A stretch of DNA of 50,938 nt, taken from positions 403,523 to 454,460 of the forward strand of contig BFEA01000711.1 in NCBI GenBank assembly GCA_003427395.1, in the 5' to 3' direction. This stretch comes from Chara braunii. Taxonomy: Eukaryota; Streptophyta; Charophyceae; Charales; Characeae. Position 1 is the stretch's first letter. Each line of letters begins with the position of its first letter. Under the pieces are notes generated by a model that was given only the letters and a program-made list of their open reading frames with translations, was not told where the DNA came from and ran no database searches. Both the position numbers and the translations under genes were made by a program. Of the stretch, positions 1 to 11,014 are shown in pieces.

Positions 1-241
1 TTTTTTTTTTTTTTTTTTTTTTTTTTGCGCTTGGTCGGACAACCCCTGTCCAGTCGGACGTCCGACCAGACATCCGGTCGGACATCCCGGACGGTCAGGG
101 GGGTCCCGGACGTCCGATCCAACAACCTAGAAAATTAATTATTTTTTTTTTCAACATTTATTTTTCAGCATTTCCTTTTCAAAATTATTTCTAATTAATT
201 CTTTTTCGAAAATTTTAAAATTACGCATTTCTTCGTAATCA
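1..241. repeat. Left-edge fragment: poly-T, GC-rich repeat end, then AT-rich leader of element X
   Basis: The first 26 bases are T. From 27 to about 118 the sequence is GC-rich, with several direct and inverted copies of GTCGGAC/GTCCGAC, which resembles the subterminal repeats of the TIR transposons further right. From about 119 to 241 it is strongly AT-rich and resembles the AT-rich stretch at 14827-15250 and, on the other strand, 33060-33850. The last four bases (238-241, ATCA) are repeated at 14823-14826. I therefore read 119-241 as the leader of element X, interrupted by element 1. The identity of 27-118 is uncertain. Confidence 0.5.
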
Positions 242-497
242 TGCAAGGCACAAGGCCTCGTTAAGCCCTACTGGGCCCCTATTTGCAACAGAGTCGTCAG
301 CCTTCACGTGAAGCATCTGGAAGAAGATGGGTGGAGCTTTGTGAAGGGCCCTGAATGAAGCACTTGGTCACGGTCACCATGCCAACCCATTGGGAGTAGA
401 GCATGCATGCTTTGCTGCTTATCATTTATTCGGCTCGCTGCCCTGTTAGATGGGTTCTGAGGGGCAGGCCAACCCTATTTGGGAGACAAGAACAGGG
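242..497 (+). repeat. 5' LTR fragment of element 1
   Basis: Positions 242-297 align closely with 13883-13938 (AGGCACAAGGCCTCG, then AAGCCCTACT, then GGCCCCTATTTGCAACA). Beyond about 300 the match is weak. The fragment is cut at 497/498 by the TG start of repeat A. The rest of this LTR should lie after 7705, but I cannot align 7706-8332 with 14140-14822. Confidence 0.5.
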
Positions 498-3400
498 TGT
501 TATCGGGGCAAATACCCTAATAAGGGTATCCGCCCTGCAAGTGACAGAAAATAAGTTCGGATCAAAGTCTGAGTACACCACGCGAGACGTGGCCGCGTCT
601 GTTACCTGAATTAACTAGGAAGTAGGCTGAGTGGGAAGGGTGAGTGGGCACGCGATTTTAAGGCGCGTAGGTGATTTCTCCCTTTGTGTTTGATTATGAA
701 GCCGGTATAGTCAACCGACCAATTTCTATTACCGATTAGATTCAAGATTAAAAGGTTTGACTTTGAGATTGACATGTTTATCACTAATGGTAGGGTTGGC
801 ATGCTGCATGGCACGCATAGTAACCACTGTGCAGTCCGAACAAGCCTGCGTGGGTGTTTAGTGGTCGCACGCCTGGTTGCAAGTGGGGATGAGGCCCAAA
901 CCGCTTTTTTGGCCCTGAGCGCTAGGATGCTCCACTTCATATAGGATTTCGCGCACGCTGGTCCTAGGCTGGGGCTTAGCTCTATAGGTTACGGTATCGG
1001 ACTAATGAGACGGGGGTGCGAGGATCGAAGCCACCAGGCAGCAGCTAGGGAGCAAAGGAGCGCAAAGGGGACTGAGGGGTAGGGGGTTTCACGGGACTAT
1101 CCCCCTTAGCCTTGTCGGGGGAGTCCCGGTTGCAGGTCTACCGGAAAAGGGCCCGGAGAGGGGCCGCAGTGGCCCATCCTCATTCCCTGTTCTATGAATT
1201 ATCTACATCGGCACTCTTACTTTATTTTATTTTATTTTAGTTCATTCTATCTTACTTTATTTGGTTGTTGTTCTGTTCCTTTCACTGGTAAGGCTTGCTT
1301 TTGGGGTGTGTTGAACCGACGACCTGTGGCGTGGCCCTCAGCTGCTGAGGTCCGAAAGGTCAGAGTCAGGCCGTGGTTACAGTACTCCGAGGGGTCACGG
1401 TCAAGACCGGTCCGAAGGGTCGGGGTCGTAGCGGCTGAAGCCAAAGAGCCGAAGCCACATGGCTGCTGTAAAAAAAAAAAAAAGTTGACCTACCCCCGAA
1501 GTGACCGATAGAGATGACCAAGGGGCCTGTGTCGAGTCAGCAGTGCCCAATCCCAATTCCCCCAAGTTTAGTCAGTAGGCATCGTGTGGGACTGCGGGCG
1601 TTTAGGACACGATGGAGAGCGGGCATAGTGGTACCAAACGGAAGTATAAACCAAGATGTCGTTCCCAGCCACTCACTCATTCTTACGTAGGCTGTGCGGA
1701 AGCGCTGTCACGGTGGAGTCTGCGAGGGCGGTCTGCTGAGCCGATGACGAGTCGGGCAGCGAGACGAAGATGGTCTTAGCGTAGCGGGGAGGGCAGCCGC
1801 TGCCGCCATAGTTGTAGAAGTAACGCAGGGGGGGTAGGGTGCTCAATGCGTCATGCGGGCTACTCGGCGGGACCTGCAGTGTGTGTGTGTGCGCAAGCAA
1901 TAAGCAGGTACGGAGGCGAACTGGGGGTTGTGAGCACCGATCGGCCATGTCGGCCGCGTCGAGTCTGGGCTTCACGTACGGAGCCACTTCGTTGTTGACC
2001 CTTGAGTTGTGGGTGTTGGGCGTCTTGACCATCTGAGGGAAGTTTGTGCTTGGATCGGGGCCAAGGCCGCCATACCGTCGAACTGGGCGCCGTGGTGCTA
2101 GCGGAGAGTCTGTATACGAGTTGGGCAGGGAGCCACCGTGTCGTTGGAAGTGGAGTCTGCGGGAAAGCCTTCAGACCACCTCTTCTCTGATCCTTGACTG
2201 TAGGAGCCAGCCGTCCGCTTGGGGTATCGCTTGGCTGCTTGTGCGAGGGGCGAGTCGGACCCTGCTGGTGTCGGAGCTGATACTCGTTGTCCCGCGTGTC
2301 ATTGGTCGTTGATGTATCTGCTAATGGTGAGTTGGGGTCGCTGAGCGTCATAGCCGTCCGGGGAAGGCTTGTATTAGGACTGTGTTTGGTGTCGCCTTAT
2401 CTACCAACATGGAAGTGTGGGAGGGGGGCTAGGCACTATACCCGTCTGACATGGGCTGTGTCCAAACCGCGTCCAAATTGCCATACCCCCGTTCTCTGAA
2501 CGTGGACTTCAAGTGTCGTGTTCCTATCTGCTACACCGGCGAACTTTGGGCTTGGGCCCCGTGGTTCAGGTAGCTATACCGTTGATCGCTATGCGGGAGC
2601 ATTGGGCACCGTGGTCATTGGACTCCGCACGTTGGAAGGGGGGGGCTAGTCCCCAGTCAGGTGTATCCTCCGTTAATGTGTCTGTGTATTGTGCTGGTAT
2701 CAAGGCGGATGTTTGTTATTTTGCGCACCAAGCCGGGTTTCAGTTGTGTTTCTACCGGCTATGCCTGCGAACCTTGGGCTGAGTGCCATGGCCACCTGCT
2801 GAGAATGAGTAGTTGTACGGTGCTTGGGGTCGCCTTGTCTGTGAGTTCCGCAGGCTGAATGTAAACACCGTATGCAGCCTCGGGTGCCGGTCTGTATTCA
2901 AACTGGGTGAAGACCTGCTTTTGGACCGTGTTCGAAGCAGTCTTATCATCGAGTTTTTTTTAATCTGGGCGTTGCGTCCATCAGGTGGGAATGTGTGTTC
3001 AGACTGTGTTTGGATATGCCAGCGAGCGTTAGCCGCCGGGTTGAGGCGTCACCCGTCTGTATGTCTGGGAGGTGAGCGCGAAGGCGAGTCTGACCGTACT
3101 GATATCGGGACTGACATCCGGTGCTCCACGCGTAACGACGCTATGGAGAGAGGCAACGTGTACTTACACACAAGACGACCACAGGGAAGCAGAGTAGGCA
3201 GCAAGCAAGAGAGAGGCATGTACTTTGAGTTGGCGGCGGGTTATAGGGTTAGCTGCCTACGAACGGGACATTTAGCGGAGTCATCAGTCTGCCCCTGCTG
3301 CTGCTGCTGATACTGCTGCTGTTGCTGGGGCCGACTTTCTGGAGGGCAGGGCTATGACTGTTGCGGGACGTGCTGGGAACAGAGGGGCGGTGCGCAGAGA

Positions 3401-4006
3401 GGTGGTGCTGGAAACTAAGAGGTTGTCAGGCTAGCTGAATCAGCAGTTAACTGAAAGTGGTCCAGACGGGTTACTTAGCCACCATTGCGGGGTCCTTAGG
3501 CGTATCAAGATATCAAGGCCTTCTCCTGCGAAACTGAAAACACCCCTCTTATATCTGAGAGATTAAACGAATCTACCTCTGCCCTTCTTACTTTAAGTCT
3601 AGTCTAATTTGGTTATGAGAGGAAGGCGGCAGGCAGGATTGCAACCCGTAATCCGTGCCAAGACCTCTGTGGGAGGTTCGCCCCACCGATTGCGGGAGCT
3701 CTACCGGGACTCGGGAGGAGTTCTGGAGGCAGGGAAAAAGTAATCAGTTTTGTCCCTTCTATAAACCCAGTTATAGCCCCTATCTGTACATCTCCCTATG
3801 TATTGACTGAATGTATCGCATGCACCTTTATTTTGACATTTAGCTTGACTTTCAGGACATAAATCAGACCAAGTAAATCAATGTATGTATAATGCCAGTT
3901 TCAGTTTTGTTTGTCGATCTGAAAGCAGATTGTAACAAAGGGATTGCATCAAGGGGGAAGGTTGGGAGGAAGACAGTTTTGCTTGCGCTTGAACAAGTCT
4001 TATAGG

Positions 4007-4806
4007 GTAAGGCATTGTTTCTAAGATGAATGGCCTAACTGCTGTGTTTTGTTCTGCTTTATGAAAAACCAAGCATTGTTTCTAAGATGAATGGCTTGGT
4101 CGCTGTGTTTATTTAATTATGTCAGTCTTGCCAGACATTCTTTCTAAGATGAATGGTCTGGCTACTTATTTTTAGGGCTATTGATTGCTTGAACTTTGAG
4201 GACCAGACATTGTTTCTAAGATGAATGGTCTGGTCGCTGTTTATTTTGGTTGGTTTCTGAACAGTTTATGAGTCTTGACCCAGGGTACTCTGTTTCTTTT
4301 AGTGCTGAGAGAAAAGGGGTTGAACATTGTTTCTAAGATGAATGACTCAACTCTTTTTTATTGTTTTATTCTGAGGGAGGTTCATGCTAAAGGGCTATGC
4401 ATTGTTTCTAAGATGAATGGTCCGAGTCTGAGGCCACAGGACTATAATGAGAAAAAGGGAATATGATTCTCTATAATTATATATATATATATATAAATAA
4501 GACGAATGGTCTAACTATAACCTTATCACGAATGAAGAGAGTACAACTGAGAATTATAATTGAAGGTAATTTGGGCAGGCTGAGCATTGTTTCTAAGACG
4601 AATGACTCAACCCTACGTTCGCTGTTGAAGATTAAATTCAGAGAAATATATATAACTTGGCTATTTAAACAGTTCACGGTGATTAAGCATTATTTCTAAG
4701 ACAAATGGTTTAGTCATATGCCCAAAGAAGAGAGAAGTAGTTGTGTAATCTATTTGTGTATAACTAAGGCAAAGTGTTGGCATTGTTTCTAAGACGAATG
4801 ACCAAA
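4007..4806 (+). repeat. Array of nine hairpins with conserved loop and covarying stems (repeat A)
   Basis: The 19-nt sequence ATTGTTTCTAAGATGAATG or a close variant occurs at about 4014, 4075, 4137, 4209, 4326, 4403, 4584, 4690 and 4785. It is flanked by stems that differ between units but pair: ACCAAGC/GCTTGGT (4068-4074, 4094-4100), GCCAGAC/GTCTGGC (4130-4136, 4156-4162), GACCAGAC/GTCTGGTC (4201-4208, 4228-4235) and GTTGA/TCAAC (4319-4323, 4347-4351). ATT and AAT at the loop ends can extend the stem by three pairs, leaving a bulged G and a 12-nt loop. The unit near 4403 has lost its stem. Spacing is irregular, from about 60 to 180 bp. Confidence 0.85.
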
Positions 4807-5105
4807 CTCAATCCCCTATGTAAGCAGGGTACAAAGGATTAAACCACTTAGAGACTACGAACTATTGTTTGTCAAAAGTGATTTGGGGTGGTGAGAGTAC
4901 TTACCTCTGTGGTTTGACTTACATGTGGTCGAGTGAGATTACTACCTAGTCTAAGTTTCAGTTTAATAGGTAATTGCTTTAGTGGCTCGCCACGTACTAG
5001 AGTAGTAGGAGTTAGATTTAATTCCTGCATTTTTTTTGATGTTTTTTTTTTTAATTAATTTTTTGCATTTTTTTTAGATCATCTATTATACGTGGACTTG
5101 TATAA

Positions 5106-5432
5106 ATCTTGGTAAGCTACTTTCCCTACGGGGAGCGCTGCCGAAATTTCTGCAAATCCAAGGAGTTAGTCAAATTTTGGTTTTTCAAAGTTTAACTTGT
5201 CTAAATTTCATACATGGCTTGGTAAAAATATGAGAAGTCTACTTTCCTAAAGGGAGTGCTGCCCAAATTTTTGCTAATTCAGGGAGTTAGACAAAATTTG
5301 ACTCTGGGCAGTCAATAACTATTTTTGTTTTCTTATTTGAACTTATATAAATTCTGAAAAGACACTTTTCCTACGGGAAGCGCTACCGAATTTTTTCTTA
5401 GGCTAGAGGAGTTAGATTATATTTTGACAGGT
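5106..5432 (+). repeat. Three ~122-bp tandem units with a GGGAGCGCTGCCGAA core (repeat A)
   Basis: Cores start at about 5131, 5252 and 5375. Each unit reads roughly CTTGGTAAG...ACTTTCCTACGG, then the core, then AAATTT, a short spacer, GGAGTTAG and CAAATTTTG. The equivalent place in repeat B holds five units. Units are 70-85% similar by eye. Confidence 0.8.
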
Positions 5433-5683
5433 GACGACTCTGGTAATCCACCCTGGATAGGGGAGATTCTGCCATGAGTCTACCTTTCTTTGGACACTCG
5501 CTTAGAGATAGACTCAGGCTTACGTGAATAGAACGAATTTGGTAGGATCATGATATGAAAATCATTCCCGAGGAACTTATAGGTTTAGTCTTGGGCATTG
5601 ACCTGTCTTGTGCTACAGGTCGTCGCGATCAATTTGGTTCAGGACTTGGATTAGATTCAGCTTGATCCCCTGAGGATCACCTT

Positions 5684-5702
5684 CTGTTATCACTGATAAC
5701 AG
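5684..5702. promoter_or_regulatory. Perfect 19-bp palindrome in repeat A
   Basis: CTGTTATCACTGATAACAG has nine-base arms around a single C. The equivalent position of repeat B (17832-17850) keeps it with one arm mismatch while surrounding sequence has drifted. It could be a protein-binding site or a small cruciform. Its function is unknown. Confidence 0.5.
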
Positions 5703-7705
5703 GTCTATTGCCGATTCGTCGGCCTACGACTCAACTCCCACTCATCCTCAATACTCAACCTAAAAGGTTTTAGCCCTAGTGATTTTATTGTTTTATCAAG
5801 GTTTCACCCGGACTTCTATTGAATGGTCATTTAACAAAGGTACTGAGTATTTGATTATGGTTGGTTGGACGGAGGTTGGGGCTTACATGGCTAAAACGAG
5901 GGGTATGAGTATAGAGATTGGTTGGAGTTGACTCTGTGTAGTGCATGAACTCTTGCTTGACTCTTTGATGTGATTGCAGGTATGTTCTGTGGTTCGGATT
6001 TTCGATTGGACTGTCTGCGATCACACACATATATATATATGGTTGTGAGGAGTCCCACTGTGATTGTGAGAAGTGATCGTCACATACTTATCCCCCTATA
6101 TATATGTGTATTTATATTGGGTGTTTGCGAGGCCTGAGTGGGTCACGCTTAAAGGTAAAATTGGGGTTGGGATCGAGGAAAGAAAGAAAAACCCCTCTAC
6201 GTTGTTGTATGTTTCTTTGAGATTTCTTAGTCGGACGTTAGTCCTGGGCCTGGATTCGAGGTCCTTGTCCAAGACATCCCAGGCCCTAGACTCTGCACTG
6301 TCTGCAGGGAAGGAATCTTCCCCTGCGCAGAGCCTATCAGCCCTGCCCATCGAGACACCCAACCCTGAGGGCAGAAATGTCGCGAGGGTTGAACGACATG
6401 TCCTTCAGCCGTTCAATATCGTGAAGGGCAACCTCTCACGATATATTCCTTCAGCCATTCAATATCGCGAGGTCGAAACTGCGATTGCCGCATATGACAA
6501 GCATCGCCGGTTGATGTAGGAAGGGTTTGCAACCGCACAACTTTATATCAAAATCATGCGCGCGACGTTCGCCCGTCCTAGTGTCTAGAGTTATGGGATT
6601 AAGTGATTCGTATGCGAACATGTGTGTCCAGAGTCAGTATAGGTCGTTGATGCCATCCAAAAAGGTTACCCAAGGTTGTAATTTTTAGGATGGGAAGGCC
6701 TTCGGCCTATTTTTGCTTTTTAGAGTTATTATAGTTGGACGTTGTAGTCCGAGGTGGCCGTCAAAGTCAAACCCTTTGACTCGCTTTCAGGCCCTAGGGG
6801 AAAGAGCTGGTCTCCAGGGTCATAAGAGACGATTGCCACCACATGTACGAACCTGTGTACCACCCACTCTCCGCAAGGTGAAGAAGAGGGTGTGGTTCTC
6901 AACCGCACTTGGCGGTTGTCCATCGTCGAGAGATTAACCCTCAAGGCACGTGTCAGCCGACACTTGAGTGTCGAATGCGACCGTCGAGACAAACGAGGAC
7001 CGCACGAGTATGGGTACTACATAGTACGCCACCATCGCGACCGCTTGCGTATGTTTGCATTGCGAATCAATATGAGTTAACCCTGCGTCCGTGCGATCTT
7101 ATACCAAGCCTCACGCGCGACGCCTATTCGATTTCCGCATCGGAAGGTTATGGGACGGTCGCTGAGGGACTAGGAGTGTTGTCGCGTTGTTCGTCTAGTG
7201 TCATTCTGTATATGTATAGGCTTGTGTGTGTGTGTCTTTATTTTTGTGTTCTTTATAGTGGTGTGCGCATGGTGAGTGGGACACGTCCTAGTCGACCGAC
7301 GTCGGATAGAGCTTGGGACTTCAGCCCCCCCGAGATGTCGGTTCGCATGCGGGTCCGATAAAGGCGTAATACCGCGCGTACCCCCTATGCTACAGCGAAC
7401 GAGAAACGCCCTCGGCTGGTCCACCTCTACGATTGCAACTGATCACCTGTCGTATTGTGAACTGGTGGCTCGGTGGGGATACGCCCACCGAACGGAGGTG
7501 ACAGCTCCCGTAAGGTGGAGGTAAGTCGTGCCTCGCGTAAGCCCTATCCTGTCGTAGGGGCTCGCGGGAGGTATGGCACTCGGCCGGAGCGGCTTGCGGA
7601 AGCTCCATGTGTATATTCGCGACGACGAATTAGACGAACTCCTGCGTGGCGCGGTCAGGAGGTTCCCGCGCTGCCTTATGCGATGCCGGACCAATGCGCT
7701 CGACA

Positions 7706-8332
7706 TCGTCTATAAATAAACACCGGCAGGGGAAACCATTGGATGTGATCGTCGTCCTGTTTGCGACGTTAAATAATTCCTGTGGACACTTGGGGGCAGT
7801 CCTTAAATGGCCTCTTAATCAACAAATCGGTGTAAGGCTCGCTGCACGCGAGGATAAACAATGTGCTAGAGCTGGCCATCTCAGCAGGACTCGGGGCACA
7901 GGGGTGGGCCGTGTGCACACCTTCAGACATGCACGCTATCTGGATTGCTCAGGGACGTTGACGACAAGAGATAGTCAAGAAAAATTGAGGGAGGGATAGA
8001 TTCCAGGTGATAAGTTTGGGCAAGATACCATTCTGCAAACAGACCCAACAAACGATTCTATTTTTATTTCGATTAGATGAACAATCATTAACATCTAACA
8101 GACAACATTAGTTAGAACTGTTTTTTGTTCTTGGTGCTTCTGTTTGAGGACTAGTCGAAGTAAAAATAGTTTTGTTTGTAGGAATCTGAACTTACCTGTT
8201 GGACCCGAATTTATAGTTTCTGATATAACCACTGATTATTTATTTTATTTTATTATAAATCGGTCTGAACATGTCACTGCGTTAGGCATCGATTCAGTGT
8301 CCTAGTGCAGGTACTGTACAATGTTGTAGCTT
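7706..8332 (+). other. Presumed remainder of element 1 5' LTR and leader; no gene seen
   Basis: This stretch lies between the end of repeat A and the gag start. It has a TATAAATAAA at about 7711 and is AT-rich from about 8040. I found no iMet-type primer-binding site and no convincing match to the 3' LTR. It is assigned to element 1 only by position. Confidence 0.35.
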
Positions 8333-10281
8333 ATGAGTGACAGGGAGGATCCACAACCGGACGATCGACTCTTGCGATCGGCTAGACGCCCGATTGCCCA
8401 TTTGGCATTAGGACCAGAGGGTGACGGATATCTATTCCGCCAGCGTAGGGAGAGGCAGCAGCAGCAAAGGAGAGCTAGAGCAGCAGAGGCCAGCAGGGCA
8501 TTCGTAAGCGAAGCCGCAACTTCACCAGCCATGGCCACTTCTGCGCAGCAGAGTTCCCAGGCTGATAGTTCAGGATCTGTAGGGTCAACGATCGCACAGA
8601 CCGTGAGTCAATCTACTGGCGTTATGGCAAGCCAACCAAGAGTGTTGACCCCCGAAGAGGTTGCCATACAGCAAGCAGCGATTCGCGAGGCACGACTACA
8701 GCAGGCGTTAGGGGAGATTAAGACAAAGAAAGAGAAAATGATTAGAAGAAGAGTCAGGATGCAGCGGAGGCAAGCGGACGTTAGTGAGTTAGAGGAGATG
8801 GACCTGACACACATGAGTGATGATGTGAGGACCGTAAGGTCCGTCCTGCTAAATGTAGTTGAAATGCAGGACCACCAGATGGCTCTCCTTCAAGATATAT
8901 TGGTCGGGCGAGCGCAGGCTGTGCCATCACCGTCCGGGCCAGGTGCCTGGCCTGTTGTACAACCTCCTCCTTTTGTCCCACCAGTGACTGGGGTATCCCA
9001 TATACAACTCCAGCATCGGTCCAGACCGTTTCCCTGGGTATGCCGTTGACAGGCGGGTTCTCAGAAGGTCCTAGTTTGCAGGTTCTTGTACAGACAGTGT
9101 TATCTTAACCTCCGTCTCAGGGTACACATCCCCAACAGTCAGTGCAGTAGCCTGTACCACAGGGTCCACAACCCAGAGTGATGCAGGTACCGGGACAAAG
9201 TCACAGGGTACCAAAGACGGTCATCGTCGCTCCTAAACCCTTCACAGGGGATAAGAGAGGCGAAGAACTCAACACTTGGTTGAGGGCAGTGCCAGTTTAT
9301 ATCAAGTGCAAACTTACCTTGCCATACAAAGAAGTGCTTGTGGCTACATCCTACCTTGACGGTAGTGCAGCAAGATGGTTGAGTGCTTTAGTGCAGTTGC
9401 AGGGGTACGGTCATAACTTCCGCGCTTGGGCAGCCCATCAGAAACTGAAGAACTTTCTCAAGATGGTGGAAGATAAGTGGCATGATCCTCAGGAGGCTCA
9501 AAAGGCCACTGATGCGATCCTGACGCGACACACGAGGCTGTTTAAGTCAGTAAGGGAGGCCACTGACGCTGTAGAGCGTTTGATCTGTATCCCTCGGGTG
9601 CGCTATGACCCCCAGGTCTTACTCACCTCCTACCTGAGATACTTTCCCATGCCTGTCAGGAATCAGTTGGCAGGTTAGGCCAACATCAACATGTACAACT
9701 TCCCTTCGTTTAACAAGAAGGCCCTAGACCTTGAAGCGAAGATAGGGCATGGACATAATCCCACGAGGGATGGTAGGAAAAAGTCACTGCCTCCCAACTG
9801 GAAGGCGAAGGGCCACATTACGTTCGTCGACAACAATGGTTCTACCATCGAGTTAGATGACAACTTCAAGGAGGGAGTAGGTTCATAGGCTGGCAGCGTA
9901 GAAGCTTCAGGGGGTGGAGTAGTCATTACCGTAGCTCAAAAAGGTAAGGCGACCGATAGACGCCGAGGAGGTTCCCGGTGAAGGAGTCAAGTTGACCCCA
10001 ATGCTCCTCCATGGGAGAAACCTGGTCTCACTGAGGACATTTGGAGAGACAAGTACACTTGGCAGGCGGGTCTCACTGAGGACGTTCAAAGAGACAAGTA
10101 CACCCGGCAAGCCTGTACTCCTTGTGGTCAATATGGCCACAACCAATTCAAGTGCCACAATAAGAAGGTGACAGAGAAGATCCCGCCTACTATGGGGCAG
10201 GCGTTGGGATCCTCCACTCCCGTTGACAGCAATGTGGCCAGCAGTTCTGGCACTGCTCCGGGAAACACGTCGGGCCAGTAG
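8333..10281 (+). pseudogene. gag: Element 1 Gag (broken)
   Basis: Gag would form the element's RNA-packaging particle. The N-terminal part (8333-9049) starts at ATG 8333 and is Arg/Gln-rich, with a helical, coiled-coil-like middle (about residues 105-160). The reading frame then shifts near 9020-9050. The retrotransposon Gag core is at about 9230-9680, with the typical pattern FTGD...LNTWL...A..YLDGSAARW. A CCHC zinc knuckle (CTPCGQYGHNQFKC) is at 10114-10155. In-frame stops are TAG 9679-9681, TAG 9886-9888 and TGA 9979-9981. Each is one C-to-T change from CAG or CGA. The frame closes at TAG 10279-10281. A direct repeat of about 60 bp (GGTCTCACTGAGGAC, 10021 and 10069) lies just before the knuckle. 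Confidence 0.8.
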
Positions 10282-10484
10282 GAATAGTAGTTGTTCCTGC
10301 TAGGGTCGAGGTGGTGTATACACCCTCACCATCTCGAGAGATGGCCCAAGCTACTGACTCCATCGTCGTCCCGCAAACACGTTCAGGCTCATCGAGCCTC
10401 TATTCGATAAATGTGTTTGAGTCCTTAGAGGAGTTAGAGGAGGATTGGTCTATAGATCAGACCCACTAGCTTCTTGGACGAGAT

Positions 10485-11014
10485 TGGTCAAAACCCCTAA
10501 GGGTGAGATGTTCGTCAGCGAGGTGGTAATTGGCGGCCGCAAGGCCGGGGCCTATTATGACACTTTCTCGACTAGGGACTTCATCAATCGCGCGTGCGTT
10601 GAGAGGCTGCGCTTATAGGGGCAAGTGCAGCGCCTGAGTCGACCTGTGGAGTCGACCTGTGCCAACAAACAGCGCATGGTAGTTAATGACTACCTCTAGA
10701 GTGTTGCGTGTTGTTTCCCGTACGCGGGAGGGGAACTGAGACATCATGTTTCGTTCCTAGTGAGTGATGATCTCCCCATTGATATCCTGTTAGGTATGTA
10801 CTACCTGTTTGTGGCACAGCCCCAGTTTGACTGGGACCGAAAAATAGTCAAACACACTTTGCCAGGTGGAGGGACCACCAGATTACGTAAGTTCAAAGGT
10901 AGTACTTTGATCGAGTTCTATGAATGCATGTGTGCGGCCGCGTTCTATAATTATTATAAGCAAAATCAGGAGGAGGGTATGTACCTAATTTATGTCTCTG
11001 CTGCAGGCGTTTGA
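10485..11014 (+). pseudogene. Element 1 aspartic protease region (broken)
   Basis: The protease would cut the Gag-Pol polyprotein. The active-site segment is at about 10550-10590 and reads YYDTFSTRDFIN, so the usual D-T/S-G triad is D-T-F, probably inactive. Stops at TAG 10616-10618 and about 10697 interrupt the frame. The C-terminal half, with the family pattern DLPIDILLGM, is open at 10760-11014 and overlaps the RT frame, which is shifted by one base. Confidence 0.7.

Larger units (their letters stand above)
498..7705 (+). mobile_element. Repeat A: 7.2-kb non-coding TG...CA element of unknown class
   Basis: The whole interval aligns, in inverted orientation, with repeat B (16301-24871). 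Matching landmarks run from the start (TGTTATCGGG, then AGGGTATCC and CCGCCCTG against B's TGTCAGTGCG..., CTATCC, CCGCCCTG) to the shared end GCGCTCGACA, after which the flanks diverge. Its length is 7208 bp; B without its inserted transposon is about 7.3 kb. No ORF looks like a protein, and those present are short and not shared with B. It contains a hairpin array, a ~122-bp array, a palindrome and an AT microsatellite. A short hairpin (ATACCCT/AGGGTAT, about 512-529) lies just inside the start. TG...CA ends plus B's 4-bp TSD suggest LTR-type integration (a giant solo LTR or an LTR-less derivative), but I found no direct terminal repeats. No TSD is visible around A itself. Confidence 0.68.

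Noticed and set aside
1320-1460. A relative of the M/N LTR (shared GGTCCGAAAGGTC and GTAGCGGCT words)
   Set aside because: The words are short and not in matching order; the stretch belongs to repeat A.
4007-4806. CRISPR array
   Set aside because: Spacing is irregular, the repeats have covarying arms rather than fixed ones, the host is a eukaryote, and the array is inside a mobile repeat.
5684-5702. A bacterial tet-operator-like site
   Set aside because: The TTATCACTGATAA resemblance is short and the context is a eukaryotic repeat; I treat it only as a palindrome.
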